Shown: in pieces, positions 10,971 to 22,187 of the stretch | Layout: each line of letters opens with the position of its first letter | How positions within the stretch are numbered: position 1 is the first letter of the stretch | DNA from: Lentinula raphanica | Lineage: Eukaryota; Basidiomycota; Agaricomycetes; Agaricales; Omphalotaceae | Assembly: GCA_027919835.1 (NCBI GenBank) | Contig: JANVFP010000040.1 | Location: forward strand, 361,299-425,298 | DNA length: 64,000 nt | Reading direction: 5' to 3' | The notes under the pieces: generated by a model | What the model was told of the DNA's origin: nothing | The model's database searches: none | Seen by the model: the letters and a program-made list of their open reading frames with translations, nothing else | Program-made: the position numbers and the translations under genes

Positions 10971-13927
10971 TCAGAGGGTGCCAAGCTTTTTCCTATCCTG
11001 AAAAAGTTCCTGTGCGAGTCTCAGACGTTTTCCTGTCATATCCTGGGTAAAAGATAGGCAGTCCTCTTTGCTTTGACCGCCCAGAGTTATTTCTCTATAC
11101 GCCAAGATATGTTTCAAGTGCCACAAAGTGTGAACGCCGCAATCGTAGTCGTTGGGTTGAAAAGGTACCTGAGAAGAGTAAGTGATGAACGTTGAACTGC
11201 CGAGGCGGTTAGCAAAAAAACTTACTCTACTGTGAGGATCACAAATCCAGGACCTGTTAGGATTACGAATCAAGGAGACCGTTTCTCCCCTGATCTCGCC
11301 CAGAATCTCTGCGAGCCACATGAGAACCTGAGCGATGTGAGAACCTGAAAAGCGATGGAAGATAATGAATTCTTACAAGCATGAGATTCATATTCTTTCG
11401 CAAAGGTACAGGTTTACGTCGGTTAGCGATGCAAGTCTCTCTGAGACTATCGAATATATCGATTCTCTTGAGTTTGAAATCTATGCGAGCAGAGTACCAA
11501 TGTGACAATCCTTCGTGGATAGGGATGAAGACCGAGTCCCAGGAATCGATTTGGAGATTTTGCTGAAAAGGAATCAGGAAAAGAGTTCGTCCATGAGAGA
11601 CGGAGATTTACCATCCTTCGCTTGACAGCACGACGAACTCTGAGTTCGTCTTCCTCTGTTAGAGTTCCTTTGGCCACGGTACAGGAAGCCTTGTCCTCGA
11701 ATAGGCAGGTACCAGCGAAGAACGTACTGAAGCCCAAGGTATTGCGGGATTGGGTGCACCACTTGTGGACGAAGTAGTTGATAATTTCATCATTCAGCCA
11801 TCTCCCTGCTCCTAGGGTAGAGAAATCGTGATAAGAGATATGGGGAAGAGTTTTCCAAAACTCAGCCGAATTCGGACTAAGACAAATCTGTCGAACGCTA
11901 TTAATGGACCATCCAATAGAAATAACAAAGAACGAACATCTTTCATTAAACTATTGAGCATCGACCTGGCCTTTGAAGGAGAGTTATCCAGAAACGTCCA
12001 CCACAGAGTCTCAAGAGAGGTCTTCTTGCTCTGTATGACTTCCAGAAGAAGATCGAGGTTGCCTAAGATGATGAGGGCCAGATTGTCCGAAGGAAGAATA
12101 TTATGTTGCGTGATAGCGTCGATGAAGGTACTCCTCATTATGGCTACAGAGGAAAGCTGGCGGGAGAGCTCCTGAAGCTGGGATATCTGAGTAATGTGGC
12201 ACGAATATGCCCGAGCCAATAAGTTGAGGAAAACGGAAGCAGGGAAAAGCGCATCAAGAGCTTTCTGATAGTGGGTGCTAGTTGCCACTGTAGCTAATCG
12301 ATTGAAAGTGAGAAATGGGAGGTAGGCTTGGCAATTTCGGACCAAGGTTGATATTTCCTGGAATTGTTCTCGATTGCAGTTGCAAACGTAACCAAAAGGA
12401 GGACATTGCCCGAGTGGGCCACGATGAATAAGACGGTCCCCAGGTTCATGCTGAAGCTTTGGAGTGGGCAGAGGCCTGTAGTCGTTGAGACCGAGAAACT
12501 GAAACCTTCATTTGGACAAGTCTTTCGCTCACCTGGCTAACATCCTTGGAGATAAGCGTCGTAACGTACAGCGGGCGATAAATGGTTAGAGAGATATGTT
12601 CGGTCTGAGACGCTGAATTTGAGAAGTGAAAGGCAGAAAATCGATAAGGAAATAGCAAAATATGCGGGTCGGACAGCGCTGGTGGTGGTGATGGTACAAG
12701 AGAGGTTGTTTTCAATTTTACCCTGGGAAAACTACGACCAAGTAAGGAGACCTCAAGGCAGTCGACCAACTTTCAAGCAGGCTACGCCGCTACGGAATAT
12801 CGGATGATCATTCCCAAATTTATCTGCTCTGTAAGTACGCACACACACAGTTATGTATCATTCGGATTCTGATTCGGATTGTGAAGCTGTCATCGCAAAT
12901 TTTCCTTTACAAAACGGCAGTGGAAAGGGTTCTGCATTGACCCTGGGCCCGATGACTCTGAGAAACCGCATTTCCCTCTAACCGATTGGCAATATCCTTC
13001 GCTGTCTGTTCCAACTCTCTACGTCGTGATCTCCTTAAGTGTTTGACAATACTCTGCGACAGAATTTTCCCTCGACTCAACCTGAACGTCTTTCCCAGCC
13101 GCGAGACTGAGAACAATCCGAGTTCAGGTAACGGAGGCCTCCTCTGTTCTGTTAGGTATGAAGGAACTGGGAAAAAGACGGGAGATGCTAAGTGGAGAGC
13201 AGGCGTAGGAAATAGTTTGTACACCAGCTCCTGGAGGCGATGTAAGCTACGGTCCGCCAAGAAATCGAGCAACACCGTACCTCGAAGTCACCACTATTCC
13301 CTACTTCTGAACGAACTGAAGGCAGGCTTGGAGGAGAAAAGGAGGAAAGTGCCTCGTCGATGGCTGAGAAATCGGTGGGCGGTGAGTAGGAACTATCTAG
13401 CTTCAAGAAAACATTGGATCTCCTCGTATTCACTGCGTACAGGGTGACAAGATCCAAGTCCTTTCGGCTGAAAAATGATATCAAAATGACTTATGTATTT
13501 GGACTTCAGCTGTTTGTGAGCTTGAAGCTCACCTGGAATAGACAGTGACATGTACTAGATAGAGAGTTCAACATGGCTGGCGTCGGGAACAGCCATACTA
13601 AGTCCACTTACCGAAGTTGATCAGTCTTCTGGGCACTTCCAATGGCCGCTTGAGTAGACAGTGAGGGAGAATATTTGCCGAAGCACTACGCTCTGCGCAG
13701 AAATGGATACCGCTCATGATGTCCGTCAAAATCCGCGATGTGAGCACGACGGGTCCCTGGATATGGAGTGGACGATAGAATGTAACCTATCCAAGAGAGA
13801 ATGAACAAACGAAGTAGAAGTATCCCAACAGTCCTCGCCGTAGACATACCCTTTGAAGTAGTAGAGTTCGGGAAGAAATTATGGCTTCCTTTTCAAGACC
13901 GTCAGTGGAGAGTAACAGCGAGCTCAT
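10971..13927 (-). CDS. Ulp1-type C48 cysteine protease (SUMO/deSUMOylase-like) of the mobile element
   Basis: A multi-exon gene with a likely ATG at 13927 (MSSLLLSTDG). Exons read through VTFYRPLHIQGPVVLTSRIL, LASPVFFPVPSYLTEQRR, SRLGKTFRLSRGKILSQSI, GPLGQCPPFGYVCNC and on to a C-terminal Ulp1 domain. Domain signatures: LGAGRWLNDEIINYFVHKW, then SHWYSARIDF (catalytic His) and RIDIFDSL (catalytic Asp), then FQPNDYDCGVHTLWHL (oxyanion Gln and catalytic Cys). All four catalytic positions are present. A 50-bp intron (about 11881-11930) restores frame between the helical region and the LGAGRWLND segment. C48 proteases cleave SUMO or related modifiers, and basidiomycete transposons often carry one. 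It starts 227 bp from, and divergent to, the dioxygenase gene. Exact exon borders in the 5' half are uncertain. Confidence 0.8.
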
Positions 13928-14154
13928 CGTTTCTGCCTTTGAGTGAGTCGACTAGGGAAGCCAGGCATCGGGGAGTAAGTACAAGAAGTACTTTGTGTTG
14001 AGAGGAGTCAATTGAGCGTCGTAATGAAACGTGTTACATAAGGCTAGTAAAGGCAAGCGCTGAACAAGCGCCAACATAATCAGGCAATCAGGGAAGGGTC
14101 CCGAGGGTCGTTTCCTTTTTCGGATCTCTTTCTTGTCGACGGTCGCCGTCCTTC
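13928..14154. promoter_or_regulatory. Divergent promoter between Ulp1-like and TET/JBP-like genes
   Basis: The two start codons (13927 on minus, 14155 on plus) are separated by 227 bp with no coding frame. The arrangement suggests shared control of the protease and the oxygenase. No TATA box is obvious. The assignment rests on the two inferred start codons. Confidence 0.5.
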
Positions 14155-17100
14155 ATGTCTCTTCTCACCTTCTCGTGCTCCAGGCAGGAGGTTGAAGCTG
14201 CCTTAGCTTACTTCTCATTCAATGCTTCGACGCTACCACTCTCCGTCTATCAATTTTATCAAAATCTTCAGAACCAAATTCTCTCGGACGGAATTCAGCA
14301 CACAGATCCTACTCGAACTACGCTTCTTCCCCGTATTCAGCAGACCTCTTCTCCTCAGACTTCTCATAACCCTCAAGTACATGCTTGTACTTTTCCTACA
14401 CCCTCTCCTTCTCCCCCAAGATCTCTCGGAGTGAGTAATTCCATCTCTTATCACCTATCGCGATTGAAACTCACCTACCCTGCAGCCTCAGTTTTTTAGA
14501 GAGGAAGTCTCTCGCTCAACTCATCCTTCTCTTTCTCCGACCCATTCTGCTTTCGGGATACAGCCGGAAGATGGAGTGATACTGGGAGATGCCAATCAGT
14601 CCAGCTGTCCGCTTCAATCTGTATTCCCCGGAAACTCAATCGTTCAGTTGAAGGACGGAATATCGGACAGAATAGGCCAATCAACCTTGGGAGGGCCGCC
14701 GGGCAGCACAGTCCAGTCGGGAGGGGGCGCCGAAGAAAATAGTCTTGCAGGACAAGCAGATAGAAATACCAATGTAAGCCAGACGCTGTTTGCTTTTAGT
14801 ACTCCATGTGAACATTCCTTAGTCCAAAAGGAAGTGGACTAACAGCTCCGAGGGGAAAGAGGGAGAAGACGCGGTTGTTAGGAGCAAGAAAGGCAGTAGG
14901 GGCGACAAAAGTAGAGGCGATAAGAGTAAGAACAGTGGCGGTAAGAGTAAGAACGCTGGAGGTAGCAGTGGAGGAGGAGGGGGTGGAGGGGGTGGACGTC
15001 GCTCGGGCTGCCCCAGAAACGGAGCCAATATTCAAAGGAAAACCAGGTCGCAAGTAGCAGCGAGTGCGGATTCAGACGAAGGTTCAGGCGACCGGATGGG
15101 CTTGGATGAAGGTTTAGGCAGCGGGCTTGGAGATGAATCGGGGAAATTCGACCGTTCCTTCATCTACTCGCCTATCAGAGCTTCACCTTCTAAAGCTGTT
15201 TTGGAAGAGAGCTCTCTTCTCCTCCTCCATCTCTATCACTCTTCCGAGAGTCTAGATTGGGTGGAGGGGTTTACCAGTGCTCTGAAGGGAGAATCCTGGG
15301 TAGAGAGCAATGCGTTAGCCACGGAGTCTCTCAAAAACCTGGCTCTACGCTGTGCCCGTTCCCAAAGTATCAGCTTGGTGGGAACGTTCTGTAAAATGTT
15401 GAATGAGCTCATGTTCGCGGCGAAAGTCAACAGGTAAGAACTTCCGTATATCAAGGCTTCCCGGCATGTCTGACTGAACGAACAGTATATTCCACGCTCA
15501 GAAACTGGCTCGTCCTTCAAAAATGCCAAGCCTCGAAGGTATCCTGAGGAGTTTACAGCAAGAAGGCTTCGGAGGGAGGGAGCTGGGAATCTGGTTGAGC
15601 TCAGGATCTCGTTGGGCTCGCATAGCAAGCGCAGGTATTTTCCAACCCTCCTTTTGGAACAGCCATTTATCACGTTCACTAACGCCTTCGCGTTAGCCTC
15701 AGTCTACTTCCTGATCCTGATAGCTTCAAAACGTTTGACTTATCGTATGGGCCGTGAAGTTTCTTCTACTGTTCTCGTAGAGGTTTGCAATCAAATCAGA
15801 GCTCCCTCTGGAGGTGAGCACTTCCTTCAACGCTTGTCCTACATCTAACTTATCTTTCCATCTAGAAAATTTGTCCCTGGTCCGCGACGGGATCATTCCA
15901 GCTGTCCTTGAACTGCAGAAAGCCATCTCCTTCTCCATCCCAGTTTTGTTTTCTGCTCGACTACAAAGTGTTTATCAATTGCCCCCCACCTTGGACATAG
16001 CTCAATTGGAAGCTACCGACTGGTTTTTCGATCTGTTTTACCAAAGGTAACGGGCCTTTCCTTCTTATATATTCCAGTTTTCTGAAGGAGATCTTCCAGA
16101 ATGGCTCAGAACGTACCTCGAGATCCACAGCTCTGGAAAAGAGCTCTGGAGTTCAGACCGTGGAACAGACAAACCCTGAACTTCCATAAGATAAATCAGA
16201 AGTTTCTCAACTCTTTCACGGCTGAAGGGAAACAGATAGTCACCGCTTGGGAAGACGAAGAAGGACCGCTTTCGGACGACGAAATGGAGGAAGCTATCGC
16301 TGAACAGCTTTCTCCTTCAGGGGTTGCTGTACCTCTGACCAGAATTATAGCTTTCGCTGGCGATATTCACCTGATCAATTCAGACGTTTGGGGCCCCCTA
16401 CTTGTGGTGAAATCTTCATTTCGCAATCGAAAGGTCCTACCTGAAGAGAAGGGCTTTCCATACAAAACGACCGATAGAAATAGCTGGACTGAGAATCAGC
16501 GCAAAATGGTGGCTAAGGGAGAAAGACCTGACACTTTGGAGAAATTTTCTGAAAAGGTAGGTCTCTTTTACGGTTCCTCTTCGTCCACTTCACTCTGACG
16601 AAACCTCTTCTATATCAGATTCAAACGCGATACGAACCTGCCACAGGCAGTTTAGCTGCTAACCAGAAATGGCTCATTCTCACCCAGAAGGCCATAAGAG
16701 GGTACGTTCTAACCCTGAGCTGGTTGCTAAAGTTGATTCTTGTCATCAGGAGGGAAGTCAAGGTATTAGATGCTGAAGAGAAAACTGTATTTACGGTGGA
16801 CGCTACTTTGACGGAAGAGCAAAGAAAGTGTCTTTTGAACGCTGTGGAAGCTCTATGTCTCGCAACTGGAGTACAGATTAGGGATCTGAATACGTCTAGG
16901 CTGCCCATAGAGAGATTGTTCCAGGTTTGGCACTTGTCCTATTACGCCAGATACGGTCAATCGGTAAGTGTTTCAGAGATATCGCTTGGTTGGGATTTTC
17001 ACAGGGTCGATAGGGCAAAGAAATATCTGAAGATTTTCATCCTTTGCACGTCGGTAGAAGCGACGGTTCTAAAGTCAATCATTGCCAATTCTTTGTGAGA

Positions 17101-17628
17101 GCGTCCAAGGATCTCCAGGTATTTGGGAGGGAGTTCGCAGCTCTGTCTGAAGCTATAGGTCCTGTTCTTCAGAAGATCGTGGAGAAGGTAAGTCTGGTCT
17201 TCCCTTTTCTTCACGTTTGGCTCAGATCCTTCTAGAGGCTAGAGCGGGACAAGGATATATTCGGTGAAGAAGTAGAGGCCATGGTAGATATCATGCCCCT
17301 TCAAGACTTCACGCCTGTCCGGCCGTTCACCGGTCTGGTAATCAACGTTAACGTTTCCACAGCGGCTCATCAAGACGGCGGGGATGCTGGAGGGTGTTTC
17401 GTCATCAGCCTAGGGTCTTATGAAGGGGGAGAACTCTGCCTCTATCAGCCTCGTCTGGCAGTGGAAACGAGACACGGAGACATTCTTGCTTTCCGTTCTC
17501 AAGATTTTATTCATTTCAACTCCCATTATGAAGGGAAGCGCTGTTCCATCGTGGTTCACACCGATAAGAATGGTCTTGCGTATCAAAAAAACTGTAATGG
17601 CTGGTTGGACAATCCTTGGGTTAGGTAG
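14155..17628 (+). CDS. TET/JBP-like 2-oxoglutarate/Fe(II) dioxygenase of the transposon locus (multi-exon)
   Basis: A gene of many exons. ATG at 14155 leads to a Pro/Ser/Thr-rich N-terminus and a Gly/Lys/Ser low-complexity exon (about 14822-15057). A helical middle follows (DWVEGFTSALKGESWVESNA; YFLILIASKRLTYRMGRE; SFSIPVLFSARLQSVYQL). The C-terminal catalytic domain shows GLVINVNVSTAAHQDGGDAG (HxD iron ligands), a GGELCLYQ strand, GDILAFRSQDFIHFNSHYEG (distal His) and KRCSIVVHTD (Arg for 2-oxoglutarate). This pattern and the surrounding architecture match the transposon-linked JBP/TET oxygenases of basidiomycetes, which are proposed to oxidise 5-methylcytosine or thymine in DNA. The three iron ligands and the Arg look intact. 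About ten introns of roughly 50 bp were inferred. DNA substrate specificity is by family analogy only. Confidence 0.8.
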
Positions 17629-17858
17629 AGGAATGTAATTAGCAGAGATAGAACTGGTAGAGCAAATACTTGATTGAAGTTCTGAAACATAAAAGTTGGA
17701 AGCAAAGATTTGAGATAAAAAAGTTGTCCAGAGGAAGAGAGCGAGGGGAAAGTATATACGAAGAGTAAGGAGGGAGAGGAAGAACAAGAGGACAAAGAAT
17801 ATCTTAGAATAAGGTAAGGGAGCTGACGAACGTCAGCAAACGGCTTGTGCTTAACGAC

Positions 17859-18638
17859 TCAATGGTCTCTGGAAAGGCTCTGCTGAATGTTTTCCGAGTC
17901 TAAATATACTACGTTCTGTAGATGACATTGTTCACAGCCCTCCTCCCGCTCGTGCAGCAACAGCAAAGCATTACCCAGCTCCTCTGCAAAATCTTGTTCC
18001 AAGCTCAAGTTCCTGAAGCTGCTGCAAACGTCGTACGACCCCGTATAATGCTCCTGCTCTTGACTACTGTCCAATCTTTTCATCGACCCTTTCTGGTACA
18101 AAACGGTGTCATGTCTACGAAGCATTCCCTGTCTATACACCGGCGGGGGTGTAGGAGGGGCTGTAGGTATGTCTGCATCCTCTGATCAGACTAGGAGCTC
18201 ATTCTGTACAGAACATATCGTGGGTATACCTTCAGGGGAGAGCTGTTCCTGCATTTGGCTAGTAGTCACAACTTCTATGGGTTCTTGCAGATAGAGTAAC
18301 GTGTCGTGTCGACGAAGCATCCCCTGTACATGCTCTGGGCGGGGTGTAGGTGGGGCTGTGGGTATATCATCTACTAACACTATTGAGAGGTCACTCTACA
18401 GAGAAAATTGTCAAATTACCTCCAGGGAAATATACACGAAAGCGTGCAAAACGCGATTGAAGGGATATTCTACGTCTTGCTCTAAAATGAGCTATTCATA
18501 ATGATGAGTGCCAGAGTATCAATCAGTTCGAGCCAGTGTTATATTACCTGATTTCTGTCTATTGACTTTCGATTTCTTGAAGCCCAAAGCTCTTCGTAGA
18601 GAATTCCTGCGTTGGCGGTGATACTTGCGAAAGCGCAT
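17859..18638 (-). CDS. Uncharacterised 211-residue protein with a duplicated exon
   Basis: Exons at 18548-18638, 18420-18491, 18230-18379 and 17859-18181 join in frame through three phase-1 introns of 56, 40 and 48 bp and give 211 codons plus a stop. The N-terminus is strongly basic (MRFRKYHRQRRNSLRRALGF). Exon 3 and the first half of exon 4 are homologous, each starting DIPTAPPTP and continuing QGMLRRHDTxLY, so a phase-symmetric exon was duplicated. The C-terminal tail has two Cys in a CEQCHLQN motif. I recognise no family. It is convergent with the dioxygenase gene, 230 bp away. It could be an accessory gene of the mobile locus or an independent host gene. Read only as open frames, an in-frame stop separates the repeats; the 48-bp intron removes it. 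Confidence 0.6.
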
Positions 18639-21113
18639 GCTTAGTAGCTGAATGTTAGGAGGACACCTTGATCAAATTGAAAGAACCAAAGATCTATTAA
18701 GTATTAAGCGCTGAGGTCAAGCGCCATATCGTCGTTCGTGTTCAGCCCACCCTCCGAACTTCTTTTATCGCGATCGTTGAATCAAAAAAGGCCAATGCCA
18801 GGGATAACAAGTACCGCAAAGTTCAAACAGTAGCGGCTCAACAGCCTTTTTCCCTTTGGATTCCGAACATGGCATACACCCCATTATTAGAGAACTGTTC
18901 GAATTCGTTTGATGATCTGCATGGGTGGATTGTGTTTGTCTCAAGCAGTTGCTCGGTACGTGTTATATTCGCCTTTCGAGATACACAGACTGATGACGAT
19001 TGAGTAGACGTTTTGAGTCTACATAATGTCAAAGGAACTCCACGCAAGCTGACAATTGCACCAGTGTCTTAATCCTGTTTCATCTTGGATTTAATTAGAG
19101 AGCTTGGAGTGCAGAGTCTCATATATTGCTGCCCTAGGAGCACGTTGAAGCTGTTCTTGCTCTACAATCATCTAATAGTTCGACATTTGGAAGGTTGTCT
19201 GGTCTGAAAAATGGTGTAACATCGGTCAAGGTAAGTTGTTTGATCATGATAGTCATCCACTGTGTTCATCCTCTATCACCAGGTCTACCCAATCTCCACG
19301 ATACATGCTATCTACCACTCCAAGCCAGCTCACCACTCGTTATGAAATCCTTCATTGTGGAATATTGTCTCCAGAGAGTAACGGGAATTTTTTGCGAAGG
19401 CTTCGTTATACTCGAACAAGTGGCCCGAACCAGTCTCTCCATAGTTGTTCCAGAATCGCTATGCTCGTCATGTTATTCCTTCCGCTCGTGAAACTGCTCT
19501 CAAGTTCTTCTCGCCAAGGTGCGTCCAGATAAGAAGTGTACAAATATCATCTCATCACTAAATGCTTGTGTTAGGCTATCGATGTAACATCAATCATGCT
19601 GAGAACCCTTTAAATCTAAAGTCTGTGAAACACGAACCTTTCAAAATCACTCTGCCATCCATGCCATCCGCGAGCACGAGAGTAGTGACGCCAAGTTGCA
19701 GCGCCGGATACCTAGTTTTGTTTTACTGGCTCGCCCTGAATGACTTTCAGACAGCCAGTGAGATCGAATGAACCTACAAGTTTACTTTTATCTTCGACGA
19801 CCTCAAGCCAGCTCTGGAAGCCTCACCGCTTTCTGGAAGGAACCTAAGCTACGACCTTTGCAAATTCTAGGAGCCCTCTTCATCATCGATTTTGACCATC
19901 TGGCAGGCAGACTCCATCCGTGCTTCATAGGGAGTCAGTAGGAAGCTCTCCAAGTCGTGCTTGTTAGTAGGTCAAGTAGTCCAGTCCTGGGTTGTACTGA
20001 TGATCTTCCTCGTAGTTCACCCGCATATCATGCAACTTACCTCCATTGGGCAGACAGAACCTGAAGAGAGCCACTCCAAGAAGCGCAGGTCCTGATCTAT
20101 GTCCCGTCGGGCGCAGAGTATATCTCGTATCCAATTACCAGAAAGGCTCTTTGAGTCATTCGTTGACTGAGGTTAGTTTCTTTTTCTCTATCTCAAATTA
20201 CGAGACCTTGGAATATAGCATGTCCTCTGATGCCTTCATTTGATAGGCCGCGCCACTACTCGCATTGCATAGCGCAGAATGCGGTGCATGCGATCTGCAA
20301 GAGCATCTTCAGCATCTGAGAAGGGAAAACGATCAATGAATCCTGACCTGTAAGTTCCATCCATCATTACAGCTTTGAAGTATTTGCCGCCTCAAGTTTA
20401 CCCACTCATTTCCAGAAATGAAGATGAAAAGCTCAACGTGAGCACTTCTTACGTCCGACACTTGCAAGGCCACAGATGGCAATCCACTACATCGTCCGTC
20501 GTCGCAGGATACACCATAACCATCGGATAATGAGCCGTTACAGTGAAAAAGGCTTAGTATCTGGATGCTATCTTGCCTGATGCATACGTTAGAAATCATG
20601 GCGCTGCATCGATAATACGACGTTGACTTTAGTTACGGGCTTGAACGCGAAAGATCACTATAGCGTTCGAGGGCCTTCGCCAAAGGTGATGAATTTGTGA
20701 TTGTTCTCAAGCGTTGTAACGTCGAGCGTCGTAACGTCGAGCGTTGGTTTGGTCGGTATGATTTTGTCTTGCTTCAGAAGTAACAAACTCAAAAAAATTG
20801 GCTAGCGTCTTGGAGTGCCCGATCAAGAGGAAGGTATTCTGGTTTTCTACTCCTCACGGTCGTATCGACGGTATATAACCAGCAGGCAAGGAAAAGAAGA
20901 AAGCAATAGCGTTGGAATGATATCTGAGAGGTGAGTGATGTAAGCTGGCTGGTATTGATAAACGAGTCCAAATATTTACGTCGTCTGATCCCATCGACAG
21001 CAACAATCCAGAGCCTTTCTTTCCATCCGTCACGCTTGAAGCCCAAAGACTTCATCTTACTCCACTTTGGTCAACTTCTAAGGACTCCCTCTTTATCAGT
21101 GTCTCCTCTAACA
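18639..21113. other. Sparse region without a supported gene
   Basis: Short frames and several good splice signals occur, for example donor GTAAGTTG at 19231. No chain of exons gives a recognisable protein. A segment around 19150-19350 (+) reads TSVKVYPISTIHAIYHSKPAH after splicing, vaguely like part of a polyketide synthase, but it breaks soon after. A 15-bp unit (GTNGTAACGTCGAGC) is tandemly repeated at about 20713-20742. A TATA-like GTATATAA lies near 20871, upstream of the next gene. Confidence 0.35.
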
Positions 21114-21622
21114 ATGGCAAGACGAAATCATTACCAAATTCACACCCTCTACGCGTCTCGAAAATCGCGATCGACTTCTCTCGCTGACGGACCCGGCTAC
21201 CTATATGCGTTCGTCGATCGAGGTTATAGGTGGAAACTGGGAATGACCGTTGATTTCGCTCGAAGGAAAAGGGAATGGGACAGGCAGTGTCCGTCTTCTG
21301 GTAGAAGATGGATGCGCCCGATTAAAGTCAAGAGGCGACGAAGAGCAGGTGAGATTTCACTCATCCCGATATACCAGGACTCAATTCTTTTCGTTTCGTT
21401 GTTTCAGAGAGTTTGGCCCATCTCCTGTTGGAGTTCTGGTGCTCCGATAGACCGCGCGTTTACTGTCCGCGATGTATGTCAATTGTGCTCTAGAATTCAT
21501 CTCACCAACGCTTTTTTCTAGGCCGGAAGATCCACGTCGAAATCTTCACGTTCTCCGCAAACAGGTCGTTCGCTTGGAAGAAAATCATCTATCCGCTGCT
21601 AATGATAGCTTCGAAGGAGTGA
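21114..21622 (+). CDS. T5orf172-type GIY-YIG domain protein (133 aa)
   Basis: Three exons (21114-21348, 21408-21473, 21522-21622) join in frame to 133 residues plus a stop. ATG sits in a good context (AACAATGGC). The protein reads GPGYLYAFVDRGYRWKLGMT, then DFARRKREWDRQCP, RRAESLAHLLLEFW, RPRVYCPRCRKIHVEIF. The Y-L-Y-A-F and K-L-G-M-T strands, the Arg pair (ARRKREW) and the following Glu match the GIY-YIG-like T5orf172 fold seen in phage proteins and expanded in Agaricomycetes. The usual nuclease role is not established for the fungal proteins. Compact and apparently intact. It stands alone between two gene-poor zones, 2.5 kb beyond the transposon locus. Confidence 0.75.
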
Positions 21623-22187
21623 GGTATGCTTTTGATATCTTTACCTGAAAGTTTTGACCGACTGACTGATTCTGATTAGTTATAGTGGGACATTTACTAG
21701 TACCTCAAATGTATTGAATCAGTAGTTTAGTCTCAAGCAAAAGACATGCAAATCTATGCAAACTCCACATAGATAAGTTCTACAGTAATAACCCTATGCT
21801 CTCCTGAAGAACATTGCCCTACTAGGTATCCAATTTACCGGTAAAATCACCAAATTCTCGAGCCGGTCAAATCGAAATCGGTTCCAGATCCCACTCCGCT
21901 CACGGTATAGCGAATTTTTTTCTCTCATCGCGCAGTTCTCATTGTCGTCTCCCAAAGTTCTGTTAGTTCCTCTAACCCAAGGACAGAGGGCTTGTTATCG
22001 ATCTCTTGGAAACCAACAGCTATCTCAGAGCACGTAGACAAGGGGTATCTGAATAGAAGGTATCTTGTCTCTACAGTATATTGCTTTAAACTAGTTTATG
22101 GATTTGCCTCCAGGTCTCTAGTTTTTCTCGTCGCATTGACGACAAAATTGCGTTAAGGGATCAAGGCCGCTGGCAAGGGCGTCACGT
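21623..22187. other. Intergenic, nothing supported
   Basis: No coding frame or structured repeat was seen, apart from a short imperfect inverted word (TTTACCGGTAAAATC near 21835). Confidence 0.4.

Larger units (their letters stand above)
3590..18638. mobile_element. Plavaka-class transposon locus (limits approximate)
   Basis: The transposase, Ulp1 protease, TET/JBP-like oxygenase and DUF6532-like genes occupy one continuous block flanked by repeat arrays on the left and the exon-duplication gene on the right. No terminal inverted repeats or target-site duplication could be paired by eye, so the stated limits only enclose the linked genes. Cargo membership of the outermost genes is inference. 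Confidence 0.55.

Noticed and set aside
18186..18380. Two separate minus-strand open frames with the same repeat, suggesting a pseudogene with an in-frame stop
   Set aside because: A 48-bp intron at 18182-18229 removes the stop and keeps phase, so a functional gene is the simpler reading.
19150..19530. Possible polyketide synthase fragment
   Set aside because: Only about 20 residues look similar after one splice, then stops appear in every continuation.
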